Source of the DNA: Nitrospirales bacterium
GTDB taxonomy: Bacteria; Nitrospirota; Nitrospiria; Nitrospirales; UBA8639
Assembly (NCBI GenBank): GCA_013817135.1
Contig: JACDDF010000004.1
Location: 1 to 19,790, forward strand
Length of the DNA stretch: 19,790 nt
Direction: 5' to 3'
In this document: piece by piece, positions 5,268 through 13,493 of the stretch
Position numbering within the stretch: the first letter of the stretch is position 1
Layout: each line of letters starts with the position of its first letter
The notes under the pieces: model-generated
Databases searched by the model: none
What the model saw: only the letters and a program-made list of their open reading frames with translations
Told to the model about the DNA's origin: nothing
Program-made: the position numbers and the translations under genes

Positions 5268-7928
5268 ATGATCGCAACATCACTTGAACTTCGACAGGCG
5301 TTTGTGAACTATTTTTCGACCCGTGGGCACACCGTGGTTCCCAGCGGGCCGCTGATTCCACAAGCAGATCCTACTCTCTTGTTTACTAACGCGGGCATGA
5401 ATCAATTTAAAGGTGTGTTCTTGGGCGAGGAATCCCGACCGTATAGCCGGGCCGTCTCCATTCAAAAATGTATGCGGGCCGGGGGTAAGCATAATGATTT
5501 GGAAAATGTGGGATTTACCCGCCGTCATCACACGTTTTTTGAAATGCTGGGCAATTTTTCCTTTGGAGATTATTTTAAAGAAGAGGCGATTGCGTTTGGG
5601 TGGGAATTTCTCACTCAGATTGCCGGCCTGCCAACTGACCGAATGTGGGTGACGGTGTTTCGTGATGATCAGGAAGCCTATGATCTTTGGCACACACGAA
5701 TGGGCATCTCAGAGAGTCGTCTTGTTCGTCTGGGTGAAAAGGACAATTTTTGGCAAATGGGGGAGACGGGTCCCTGTGGTCCTTGTAGCGAAATCCTCAT
5801 TGATCAGGGGGAAGCATTCGGTTGTGGTCGGTCGACCTGCGCCGTTGGGTGTGACTGCGATCGATATCTCGAAATTTGGAATTTGGTGTTTATGCAATTT
5901 GATCGGGATCTTGCCGGGACTCTTCATCCTCTCCCGAAGCCCAGCATTGATACAGGGATGGGGTTGGAGCGGTTGGCTGCGGTGACTCAAGGAGTATCGT
6001 CAAATTATGATAGCGACGTGTTCCGTCCTATTTTGGAAAGGATAGGGAATGGCACTGGCCAGGAGTATGGTGCTTCCTTGTCGGCTGATCGATCGATGCG
6101 AGTAATTGCGGACCACCTGCGGGCGATGACATTTTTAATCACTGATGGCGTGTTGCCGTCTAATGAGGGTCGGGGCTATGTCCTGCGACGGATCATGCGT
6201 CGAGCCTCACGGCATGGTCGGTTATTGGGTATGGAGCGGGAATTTTTATATGATCTTGTGCCCTCCGTGGTTGATCACATGGATTCGGTCTATCCGGATC
6301 TTCGTTCAATGAGAGATACGGTTTGCGAGATAGTCCAGGGTGAGGAAGCGCGGTTTATTGGCACGTTAGAACAGGCATTGCCTCTTCTTAATCAAATCCT
6401 AATGGAAGCGAAGCAAAAGGGGAGCCAAATCTTAGAGGGGGAAGCGGTCTTTAAGTTGTATGATACGTACGGGTTCCCGCTTGATTTGGTGGAAGATGCT
6501 GCCCGGGAAGAAGGGCTAGCCATTGACCATGCCGGTTATCAACAGGCACTAGAGGCGCAACGGGATCGAGCCAGAAAAACTGCGAGGTTTAGCCAGGGGG
6601 ACTCTCGAAGCCAATTGGTGAGTGCTCTCGAACAGTTTCCTTTAACGCAATTTGTGGGTTATGGCCAACAGGAAGGCAGAGGGAGGCTCCTTGCTCTGGT
6701 ACAGGATGAGCTGGTCATCAAGGTGGCAAAGCAAGGCGAGACGGTGGAGTGTGTCTTGGATGCCACTCCATTTTATCCTGAAGGGGGTGGACAGGTTGGG
6801 GATCAAGGCGCGTTGGTGGGTCCGTCGGCAAGAATCGTCGTTGAGGATACCACCAAGCTGGCGAAGGGGTGGTTTCTCCACAAGGGCCGTGTCATCGAAG
6901 GATCTGTCCACGTTGGCGATGTTCTCACCGCGACGGTACAGGGTCAATTGAGGCAGAATGCGGCACGAAACCATACGGCAACTCATCTTCTTCATGCTGC
7001 CTTGCGGGAAATTTTAGGTCCCCATGTGAAGCAACATGGGTCTTTGGTAGCCCCAAATCGATTGCGGTTTGATTTTTCGCATTTCAAAGGATTGACTACC
7101 AGAAATATTGAAGAAATCGAAGGACTGGTGAACGAACAAATCCGTCAAAACCTGCCTGTTAAGGTTGAAGAAATGGGAATTCAGGATGCTCTGAGTCGAG
7201 GAGCGCTGGCTTTCTTTGGTGATAAGTATGGTGAGCGGGTTCGGGTCGTAGAAATGGGTTCTTTTAGTCAGGAATTATGCGGGGGAACGCATTGCGTTCG
7301 AACCGGCGATGTCGGCCTGTTTCGTATCCTGTCCGAAGGAGGCATTGCGGCAGGTGTCCGGCGGATAGAGGCACTCACAGGGGAAGGGGCGGTGGTTCAG
7401 ACTCAGCATCAGGAGGCCGAATGGAGAGAATTGGGCGCTGTGTTGAAAGCCAGTCCCAATGAGGTCGTTGAAAAAGCCAAGAAACTCGTTGGAACTCTTC
7501 GTGATACTGAACGCGAACTAGAGCGTACGAAACAAAAATTGCTTGATCAGCAAGGTGCTGGTCAGGAAGCATCGATTCGGCACATTGGTGGGATGCCGAT
7601 CCTTATCCAGCGGATTGATGGCCTGACTATTCAGGAATTGCGAACCTTCTCCGATAAGCTCCGCCACAAAGTGGCTTCTGGTCTTTTGGTTCTGGGGTCG
7701 GCCAAAGAGGGAAAGGTTTCGTTGTTGGTCATTGTGGCCAAAGAACAGGCTCACAAAATACCTGCAGGGAAAGTGGCTCAACATGTGGCTCAACTCGTTG
7801 GGGGTTCTGGAGGCGGCCGACCAGATATGGCTCAGGCGGGTGGCAACCAACCAGAACAGTTAGATGCGGCGTTGCAGAGCGTATATGACTATGTGGCCTC
7901 ACATATAGGTGCAGTGACGGATGAGTAA
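5268..7928 (+). CDS. alaS: Alanine--tRNA ligase
   Basis: Class II AlaRS charges tRNA-Ala and hydrolyses mischarged Ser/Gly-tRNA-Ala in the cytoplasm. The 886-residue protein has normal length and domain order. The catalytic domain has motif 1 near 21-50, motif 2 TRRHHTFFEMLGNFSFGDYF (84-103) and motif 3 DTGMGLERLAAV (228-239). The tRNA-recognition region follows. The editing domain has its zinc ligands in NHTATH (568-573, His569/His573) and CGGTHC (671-676, Cys671/His675). The C-terminal DHHA1/C-Ala domain has GGSGGGRPDMAQAGG (845-859). A Cys-rich stretch with Cys186, 191, 195 and 197 occurs before DRYLEIWN, as in clostridial-type enzymes. It lies 42 bp after recA with no obvious terminator between them, and no strong ribosome binding site is visible. 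Co-transcription with recA is likely. Confidence 0.98.
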   Translation: MIATSLELRQAFVNYFSTRGHTVVPSGPLIPQADPTLLFTNAGMNQFKGVFLGEESRPYSRAVSIQKCMRAGGKHNDLENVGFTRRHHTFFEMLGNFSFGDYFKEEAIAFGWEFLTQIAGLPTDRMWVTVFRDDQEAYDLWHTRMGISESRLVRLGEKDNFWQMGETGPCGPCSEILIDQGEAFGCGRSTCAVGCDCDRYLEIWNLVFMQFDRDLAGTLHPLPKPSIDTGMGLERLAAVTQGVSSNYDSDVFRPILERIGNGTGQEYGASLSADRSMRVIADHLRAMTFLITDGVLPSNEGRGYVLRRIMRRASRHGRLLGMEREFLYDLVPSVVDHMDSVYPDLRSMRDTVCEIVQGEEARFIGTLEQALPLLNQILMEAKQKGSQILEGEAVFKLYDTYGFPLDLVEDAAREEGLAIDHAGYQQALEAQRDRARKTARFSQGDSRSQLVSALEQFPLTQFVGYGQQEGRGRLLALVQDELVIKVAKQGETVECVLDATPFYPEGGGQVGDQGALVGPSARIVVEDTTKLAKGWFLHKGRVIEGSVHVGDVLTATVQGQLRQNAARNHTATHLLHAALREILGPHVKQHGSLVAPNRLRFDFSHFKGLTTRNIEEIEGLVNEQIRQNLPVKVEEMGIQDALSRGALAFFGDKYGERVRVVEMGSFSQELCGGTHCVRTGDVGLFRILSEGGIAAGVRRIEALTGEGAVVQTQHQEAEWRELGAVLKASPNEVVEKAKKLVGTLRDTERELERTKQKLLDQQGAGQEASIRHIGGMPILIQRIDGLTIQELRTFSDKLRHKVASGLLVLGSAKEGKVSLLVIVAKEQAHKIPAGKVAQHVAQLVGGSGGGRPDMAQAGGNQPEQLDAALQSVYDYVASHIGAVTDE

Positions 7929-8006
7929 ACTCCTTCAGCGTTAATGATGTGCTTGAAATGTCCCCCATGGACCGACCGGGAGCAGTAGGAAAGGGGATTT
8001 CGTGAC

Positions 8007-9014
8007 GTGATCCTTGTTCGCCGGAGAATAGTAAGCCTCTTATCGGGTTTAGTTCTGGTCATGGTTGGTTTTTGGTGGCTGAATCAACCCGTTGGTGGAC
8101 CAACTCAGCCTGTTCTCGTCGAAATCCCACCCGGTACTCCATTTACGCAGGTTTCCGACATTCTCGATCAACATCACCTTATTGGATCAGAATGGTTTTT
8201 CACTTTTTTGGGGCGAGTGCAGCGGGTCGATCGAAATATCATTCCCGGCGAATATGAACTGAATGCGGGAATGCAACCAACTGAATTACTGAATAAGCTT
8301 GTGAAAGGTAAAGTGTATCAATATGCCATCACTATTCCCGAAGGCTATAACGTGGCACAAATTGCCGACATCCTTGATCAAAAACGTCTTGCCCTGAAGC
8401 AGGATATTTTTCGATTAACCCGTGATCCGGTATTTATTCAAAGCCTGAATGTTCAAGCACCAACCCTGGAGGGCTATCTCTTTCCTGATACCTATCATTT
8501 TTCTCGCTTTACTCCGCCAGAAACTATCATTCGAACATTTGTTAACCGGTTTCATGATGTTCTGACTCCAGAACTCAAATCCCGGATAAGGGTTATGGAC
8601 ATGACCCTTCAAGAGGTGTTGACTCTAGCCTCCGTGGTAGAAAAGGAAACGGGGCTGGCAGCCGAACGACCCTTGGTCTCCGGGGTATTTCATAACCGTC
8701 TTCGGCGAGGTATTCCTTTACAGAGCGATCCCACTGTCATCTACGCTCTCGAATCATTTGATGGAAATATTCGGAAGATCGATCTGTCGGTCGATAGTCC
8801 CTACAACACCTACAAGGTACGTGGGCTTCCTCCTGGACCCATTGCCAACCCGGGTTTGGCCGCAATTCATGCGGCGCTCTATCCGACCCAAACTGATTTT
8901 GTGTATTTTGTGTCACGGAACGATGGGAGTCATCAATTTTCTGTCACGTTAGCGGATCATAATAAAGCGGTGGACATCTATCAACGACGATTGACAGGTA
9001 AGCGTGCATCGTAA
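8007..9014 (+). CDS. mltG: Endolytic murein transglycosylase MltG (YceG-like)
   Basis: MltG cleaves nascent peptidoglycan strands in the periplasm while anchored in the inner membrane, and is thought to set glycan chain length. The 335-residue protein starts at GTG and has one N-terminal transmembrane segment (about 8-26) after a positively charged MILVRRR. A LysM-like subdomain (roughly 35-100) follows, and then the YceG catalytic domain. The signature LASVVEKETG (207-216) carries the presumed catalytic Glu212. GVFHNRLRRGIPLQSDPTVI (226-245), YNTY (266-269) and GLPPGPIANPG (273-283) are also typical. AGGAAAGGGG at 7987-7996 lies 10 nt before the GTG. The gene sits 78 bp after alaS and 20 bp before the RidA-family gene, which suggests an operon. 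Confidence 0.95.
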   Translation: MILVRRRIVSLLSGLVLVMVGFWWLNQPVGGPTQPVLVEIPPGTPFTQVSDILDQHHLIGSEWFFTFLGRVQRVDRNIIPGEYELNAGMQPTELLNKLVKGKVYQYAITIPEGYNVAQIADILDQKRLALKQDIFRLTRDPVFIQSLNVQAPTLEGYLFPDTYHFSRFTPPETIIRTFVNRFHDVLTPELKSRIRVMDMTLQEVLTLASVVEKETGLAAERPLVSGVFHNRLRRGIPLQSDPTVIYALESFDGNIRKIDLSVDSPYNTYKVRGLPPGPIANPGLAAIHAALYPTQTDFVYFVSRNDGSHQFSVTLADHNKAVDIYQRRLTGKRAS

Positions 9015-9034
9015 GTGGGGGATTGTGGAATTTT

Positions 9035-9511
9035 ATGGGCATTCATGAAACATTGAGCCGACTAGGATTAAAACTGCCAGGGGCCCCTTGTCCTGTCGGG
9101 TCATATGTCCCGGCTCGTCAGGCAGGAGATTTAATCTTTGTGAGTGGTGTGCTGCCTTTCCGTGACGGGATAATTGAACACCCTGGAAAACTAGGGCGGG
9201 AATTGACGGTCAAGGAAGGGGCTGCCGCTGCGCAATTAGCCATGCTCAATGGCTTGGCCATTCTCCAAGAGATGATGGGAGATTTTTCGTGTCTCAAGCA
9301 GGTGGTTCGTCTAACGGGGCATGTGGCGTCTGTTGAAGGTTTTGTGGATCAGCCTGCGGTGATTAACGGGGCTTCTGATTTGTTAGTCAAACTGTTTGGA
9401 GATGCCGGGCGTCATGCCAGATTGGCCCTTGGGGCTTTCGAGTTACCTCTTTATGCTCCAATTGAACTTGAATTGATCGTTCAAGTGTCTCCCGCGAAAG
9501 CCGGTCCATAG
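9035..9511 (+). CDS. RidA/YjgF/UK114-family protein (long-form subgroup)
   Basis: RidA enzymes hydrolyse reactive enamine/imine intermediates released by PLP enzymes, although several subgroups have other or unknown roles. This 158-residue protein belongs to the longer subgroup. It has DLIFVSGVLPFRDG (32-45), RLTGHVASVEGFVDQPAVIN (92-111), GASDLLVKLFG (112-122) and GRHARLALGAFELPLYAPIE (125-144). Arg129 is the position that binds the substrate carboxylate in true RidA. The ATG at 9035 is preferred to the in-frame TTG at 9023 because relatives start near it. The ribosome binding site is weak (GGA 5 nt upstream, GGGGGA further back). It follows mltG by 20 bp. Whether it is an active deaminase cannot be decided from the sequence. 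Confidence 0.9.
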   Translation: MGIHETLSRLGLKLPGAPCPVGSYVPARQAGDLIFVSGVLPFRDGIIEHPGKLGRELTVKEGAAAAQLAMLNGLAILQEMMGDFSCLKQVVRLTGHVASVEGFVDQPAVINGASDLLVKLFGDAGRHARLALGAFELPLYAPIELELIVQVSPAKAGP

Positions 9512-10012
9512 GACGTATTCATTTTTTAACGAATTCCAAGTCCGCTTATGCTTTTCGTCAGGAATCACCCCTCCTGATCCTGTGGCCACCTCATTAGAAA
9601 TTTCAGTCTTTGCTATGGCTGGATTTCTGAATATGTTCAGCTAGGTTTTCCTTCTTTGCGGTTTTCATATCTGAAAATCACGATTGAAATGGTAGGAACT
9701 TTTTAAATGTGGTGGGCAACTTTTTTCCTCACCCATTGGTCTCTGAAGGGAATGGCGAACGAAGAATTTTCATGAAAATCTTATGATATGGGTGTGTTTG
9801 TCGATCTTTCTCTCTGCGCGGTTCTTCTAAATTGACGCCTGAAAAGATCGCTTGATATAGTCCTTTTTGGGCAACCGCTCTGACTTGGTTCCATCCCCTG
9901 TGTTGGTAGCCACGAAGTTGGGTTGGCTTCTCTTCCCGGTTCGATTTGAATGAAGAAGTCCATTGTTCATACCTAATTTATTTTTAGACTCAATAAGCAA
10001 GGTCTGTTACCT
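9512..10012. other. 500-bp non-coding region upstream of the IPT/TIG gene
   Basis: There is no credible gene here. A 60-codon leftward frame (9781-9963) has atypical composition and no recognisable product. The region carries a 14-bp perfect palindrome (9766-9779) next to a TATGAT hexamer (9782-9787), and a small stem of TCAGGA/TCCTGA soon after the RidA-family stop that lacks a T-run. A weak promoter (TTGAAT 9946-9951, 18 bp, TACCTA 9970-9975) faces the IPT/TIG gene. It could hold a long 5' leader or a small RNA, but no known riboswitch pattern was recognised. Confidence 0.5.
9766..9779. promoter_or_regulatory. Perfect 14-bp palindrome, possible operator
   Basis: ATTTTCATGAAAAT is its own reverse complement and is followed after 2 bp by TATGAT (9782-9787), a 5-of-6 match to a -10 box. 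The matching -35 position has no good hexamer. This arrangement would suit a promoter that depends on an activator or is blocked by a repressor. It is about 235 bp upstream of the IPT/TIG gene. Confidence 0.35.
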
Positions 10013-11665
10013 ATGAAACGAGTTCGAAGTCTCATGAGCGTTGCCTTAGGTTTTCTTCTTTTTTCATCCATGGCCCATGCTGAAATGTTCCCTTCCGATG
10101 GTCCTCCTGGCACCACGGTGACGATTAGTGGTGAAGGGTTTGGGGAATTCCGAAATACTCAGGCTAATCGAGTGGAATTTCAGGGTGTCTCGGCGCTCAT
10201 TCAATCCTGGGAACCTGATTTCATTCTGGTGAAGGTTCCTTTGCAGGCTCGTTCCGGCCAGGTGATGGTTATAAACGGATCAGCCAAACGAGAAGCCGGA
10301 ATTTTTTCCGTCACCAATGTTCGTATTTCCAGCTTGAATCCTTCCCAAGCCGAAGCCGGTTCCTTGCTCACGATTGTTGGTGAACACTTCGGCAACACTG
10401 CCGGGTCTCGTGATCCCAATACCATGTTCGGGGTCAATCAAGTGATAATCAATGGGATTCGCGCAGAGGTTCGACGGTGGCGTCCTACCAAAATCGAAGT
10501 TCTCATTCCGGCCAATGCCAAGACTGGAGATGTAGAAGTGCGTTTGGCCTCAAGTGACCCATTACCGGATGGTTCGTGTTGTGCACCTGTCGACTATGCG
10601 GTCAGTAATTCCGTCCCTCTGACGGTGATTCCTTCTATCGCCTTCGATCCTACTGAGGGCCCAATCGGGAGTAAGGTCGTGTTGTCTGGACAGGGATTTG
10701 GGAAAAGCCGCCCTGAAGATGGACGAATATTTTTTGGGGGAAAGCCTGCGATCATTGCGCAATGGTCTGATCGAACCATCGTGGCGCATGTGCCGTTAAA
10801 TGCCCAATCAGGTTTCCTGATGCTCCAACGCGAAGGAAAGGAGCGAGAGATTGGAACATTTACCGTATTGGACAGTCAGATATCAGGAATGAACCCTCCT
10901 CAAGGACCGATTGGGACACTTGTGACCATTAAGGGAAAAAATTTTGGATTATATTCAGAAGCCGGCAAAACTGCCTATGCCTTTGATTTTCTTTCCGGGG
11001 GCAATGGGGTTGAAATTGGGGGAGTGCCTGCTGTCATTCACCGATGGCTTGATGAACAAATAGATGTCTGGGTGCCCTTCAGCGCGAAAAGCGGACCGGT
11101 GATTGTGAAACGTGGAGGAGCCATTCCTAAAATTGATGGCACCTGTTGCCAACGACAAGAGATTGTGACGCTTAAAGCCGGAACTTTTACCGTTGTTCAG
11201 CCTGAAATTCATTCCTACTCTCCCAAAGAAGCCGGCTTGGATGAGGTCGTGACTATTACGGGCAAAGGATTCGGTGAATTCCTGAAAATTTCAGAAGCGA
11301 CTCGCTTATCGCTCAACCAGGATGCTCATGACTGGAAAATCTACGAGCTAGGCCAAGATGTGTCTCGTAGTGAGGTTTTGGTGAACGGCGTTGCCACGCA
11401 CATCGAGACATGGACCGATACCGAGATCACGATCCGTGTCCCTCGCCGACCGGCCTTTGGTTTTGGAAATCCAGAAGGTTTTGACGCTGATCTGAGCAAA
11501 GGGGAACTGATTCTGAAACGGGGGTCATGGGATATGCTCGATACCGGCGAATGTTGTACGCCTAAAAAGTATATTTCGATCGTTGCGGGTCCATTTACGA
11601 TTTTGCATAGAGGCCTTCCTAATAAGGATTATTGGAAGGAAACGGGCGAGCGCAGTAATGACTGA
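10013..11665 (+). CDS. Exported protein with five IPT/TIG repeats and three Cys-Cys pairs
   Basis: The 550-residue precursor has a Sec signal peptide (about 1-23, cleaved after AHA). IPT/TIG domains are immunoglobulin-like beta sandwiches used in surface and periplasmic proteins for binding. Five consecutive units can be seen, each with a Px(E/Q)G-like opening, an ITGxGFG-type strand, a V..NG or V..GG turn and a closing VP...SG element. They cover about 25-101, 102-206, 207-286, 287-395 and 396-531. Units 2, 4 and 5 are longer and carry loops DGSCC (186-190), DGTCC (375-379) and TGECC (511-515). These hold the protein's only six cysteines. AAGG lies 10 nt before the ATG. The stop overlaps the next gene's start by 8 bp, so the two exported proteins are probably made together. 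No anchor or catalytic motif is seen, and the function is unknown. Confidence 0.88.
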   Translation: MKRVRSLMSVALGFLLFSSMAHAEMFPSDGPPGTTVTISGEGFGEFRNTQANRVEFQGVSALIQSWEPDFILVKVPLQARSGQVMVINGSAKREAGIFSVTNVRISSLNPSQAEAGSLLTIVGEHFGNTAGSRDPNTMFGVNQVIINGIRAEVRRWRPTKIEVLIPANAKTGDVEVRLASSDPLPDGSCCAPVDYAVSNSVPLTVIPSIAFDPTEGPIGSKVVLSGQGFGKSRPEDGRIFFGGKPAIIAQWSDRTIVAHVPLNAQSGFLMLQREGKEREIGTFTVLDSQISGMNPPQGPIGTLVTIKGKNFGLYSEAGKTAYAFDFLSGGNGVEIGGVPAVIHRWLDEQIDVWVPFSAKSGPVIVKRGGAIPKIDGTCCQRQEIVTLKAGTFTVVQPEIHSYSPKEAGLDEVVTITGKGFGEFLKISEATRLSLNQDAHDWKIYELGQDVSRSEVLVNGVATHIETWTDTEITIRVPRRPAFGFGNPEGFDADLSKGELILKRGSWDMLDTGECCTPKKYISIVAGPFTILHRGLPNKDYWKETGERSND

Positions 11666-12695
11666 TGGCACAACTTGGAATCATGATCTTATGAAAGCTT
11701 TCCATGCGTGGAATCAAAAGGTGAAAGGTCTGTGTGTATTGGGAGTCCTTGCAAGTTTAGGCTTTTTTGTAAATCCTCAGCCAGCCTTTGCTCAAGCGAC
11801 CCCCTCTGCTCTCTCACTTCAAACCAGTCCTACCAAGGTGACGTTTCTTGGTGTGCATTTTCTGAACGCCCGCAAGGGCTGGATCGTTGGAGCAGGTGGG
11901 ACCGTTCTCCATACCGACGATGGCGGAGCCTCATGGAAGTCGAGCCCACGCCGGACCAACGCATTATTGACTGCGGTGACCTTTGCGGATGCCATGCACG
12001 GATGGATTCTTGGACAAAACGGAACGGTGTTGCATACTGTCGATGGTGGAAAATTGTGGGTTCCACAGGATAGCGGGACAAATGGAATGCTCTACGCGGC
12101 TGATTTTCTTTCAACCGATCAGGGGTGGGTGGTTGGTTCCCGTGGGGTAATTCTGCACACGGAAGACGGGGGAGAGAGCTGGGCCGATCAAGTCAGTGGG
12201 ACGACAGCAGATCTCTTCGGCGTCCATTTTCTGAATGAAAAACGGGGGTGGGCTGTGGGTGCTCTTGGTGTCATATTGGCAACTACTGACGGGGGAAAGA
12301 GGTGGGGGCTCCAGACCACCAATAATCCCGCAACATTCTTTGATATTGTATTTACGGATAATATGGCGGGATGGGCTGTTGGGACGCAGGGAGCCATCTT
12401 CCAAACGTTGAATGGAGGGGAAGTATGGGTGGATCACACTCGACCCTGTGGAAGTCCATGCATTAAGCCCGCTGATTTGGTCAATATTCAGTTTATGAAT
12501 TCACTGGTTGGTCGAATTGTTGGTGAGCGTGGGACGATTTTAGAGACTCAAGACGCTGGATTTACCTGGCAGGAAATTGAACCCCTAAACTCCGAAACCC
12601 TATATGCTCAATCATTTCCTGATCTTTCCCATGGGTTTGCGGTGGGAGACCATGGGACGATAATTCATTTTGAAACCGCGCCACCACAACCCTAA
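11658..12695 (+). CDS. Exported YCF48/HCF136-like beta-propeller protein
   Basis: The predicted precursor is 345 residues with a signal peptide (hydrophobic stretch about 25-38, likely cleavage after AFA at 45). Seven repeats of the form GWxVGxxGxILxTxDGGxxW start near residues 74, 115, 156, 197, 238, 285 and 326, which fits a seven-bladed propeller. In cyanobacteria and plants YCF48/HCF136 helps assemble photosystem II. In non-phototrophs its role is mostly undefined, and here it more likely binds or assembles an envelope protein. A CGSPC motif (264-268) sits in the loop between blades five and six. The ATG at 11658 overlaps the upstream stop (ATGACTGA) and suits translational coupling. An inner ATG at 11691 would give a more typical signal peptide and cannot be excluded. 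The gene ends 24 bp from the convergent rsmE. Confidence 0.88.
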   Translation: MTDGTTWNHDLMKAFHAWNQKVKGLCVLGVLASLGFFVNPQPAFAQATPSALSLQTSPTKVTFLGVHFLNARKGWIVGAGGTVLHTDDGGASWKSSPRRTNALLTAVTFADAMHGWILGQNGTVLHTVDGGKLWVPQDSGTNGMLYAADFLSTDQGWVVGSRGVILHTEDGGESWADQVSGTTADLFGVHFLNEKRGWAVGALGVILATTDGGKRWGLQTTNNPATFFDIVFTDNMAGWAVGTQGAIFQTLNGGEVWVDHTRPCGSPCIKPADLVNIQFMNSLVGRIVGERGTILETQDAGFTWQEIEPLNSETLYAQSFPDLSHGFAVGDHGTIIHFETAPPQP

Positions 12696-12719
12696 TTGTG
12701 GGCTCATCCGTCGTTGGCA

Positions 12720-13454
12720 TTACAGATAATTTAGTCTGGCCTGGAGAATGGCCAATGAAGCCAGGCTAGCAGTTTCTGCTCGCAAAATTCCCTTCCCTAA
12801 CGTGGCAAAAACTACATTCAGAGATTGAGCCGCTTGCCGTTCCTCTTTCGTCCAACCGCCTTCTGGGCCGATGAAAACAGTGATTCCGCCTTGAATCTCC
12901 GATGGTAAGATTATTTTTGATAGAGAAACGTTCTCCTCCCGCTCAGCTAACATGATTGGTATCCCTCCAGTTTCCCGCTTTAAAAATTCCTGAAATGTTT
13001 GAATGGGAAGTATCGTTGGCACGCTCCATCGCTCACTTTGTTGCGCTGCTTCCAAGGCAATGCGATCCCATCTTTCCTTGAATTTAGCTGCGTGTATTGG
13101 AGACACTCGAGGAATGATCCTCTCTGTTACGAGTGGCGCAATCGTATGGACTCCGAGTTCCGTCGCTTTTTGGATAACCCAGGCCATTTTCTCTCCTTTT
13201 AAAAGAGCTTGCGCCAAGGTGATGGGCGGTGTGGAAGAGGGCGAGGATTCTTGAATACTCCGAACATTCGCGTAGATAACCTGTTTGGTTATCTGCTGGA
13301 TTGTTGTATGGTACCGTCGACCTCGATCATCATTGAAAATCAGCAGGTCTCCTGGTCTCGTTCGTAAACTTTTGGACAGATGAGTGAATAAAGGGTCGCC
13401 AATCATGACCCTTTCATCCTCAACCTGGGTTGAATGGATGAAATAAACTGGCAT
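12720..13454 (-). CDS. rsmE: 16S rRNA (uracil1498-N3)-methyltransferase RsmE
   Basis: RsmE is a SPOUT-class enzyme that methylates N3 of U1498 in 16S rRNA of the 30S subunit, using S-adenosylmethionine. The 244-residue protein has the family length, with an N-terminal PUA-like domain (1-75) followed by the SPOUT domain. Motifs are KGEKMAWVIQKATELGV (86-102), QQSERWSVP (138-146), the SAM-binding knot segment FIGPEGGWTKEE (194-205) and LGKGILRAETA (219-229). It lies 39 bp downstream of dnaJ on the same strand. dnaJ-rsmE neighbourhoods are common in bacteria, so it is probably the last gene of the chaperone operon. No strong ribosome binding site precedes the ATG. Confidence 0.96.
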   Translation of the reverse strand: MPVYFIHSTQVEDERVMIGDPLFTHLSKSLRTRPGDLLIFNDDRGRRYHTTIQQITKQVIYANVRSIQESSPSSTPPITLAQALLKGEKMAWVIQKATELGVHTIAPLVTERIIPRVSPIHAAKFKERWDRIALEAAQQSERWSVPTILPIQTFQEFLKRETGGIPIMLAEREENVSLSKIILPSEIQGGITVFIGPEGGWTKEERQAAQSLNVVFATLGKGILRAETASLASLAILQARLNYL

Positions 13455-13493
13455 ATGTTCTAGACGTAATGGGGAGAAAAGATGAGAGGAAGG

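Noticed and set aside
9781..9963. 60-codon leftward frame in the gap before the IPT/TIG gene
   Set aside because: It has a weak AGG upstream but very basic, low-hydrophobicity content with no recognisable fold. It probably reflects chance in a non-coding region.
12736..12772. GCCTGG...CCAGGC stem as a terminator for the convergent propeller and rsmE genes
   Set aside because: It lies inside the rsmE coding sequence, has a long loop and no T-run on either strand.
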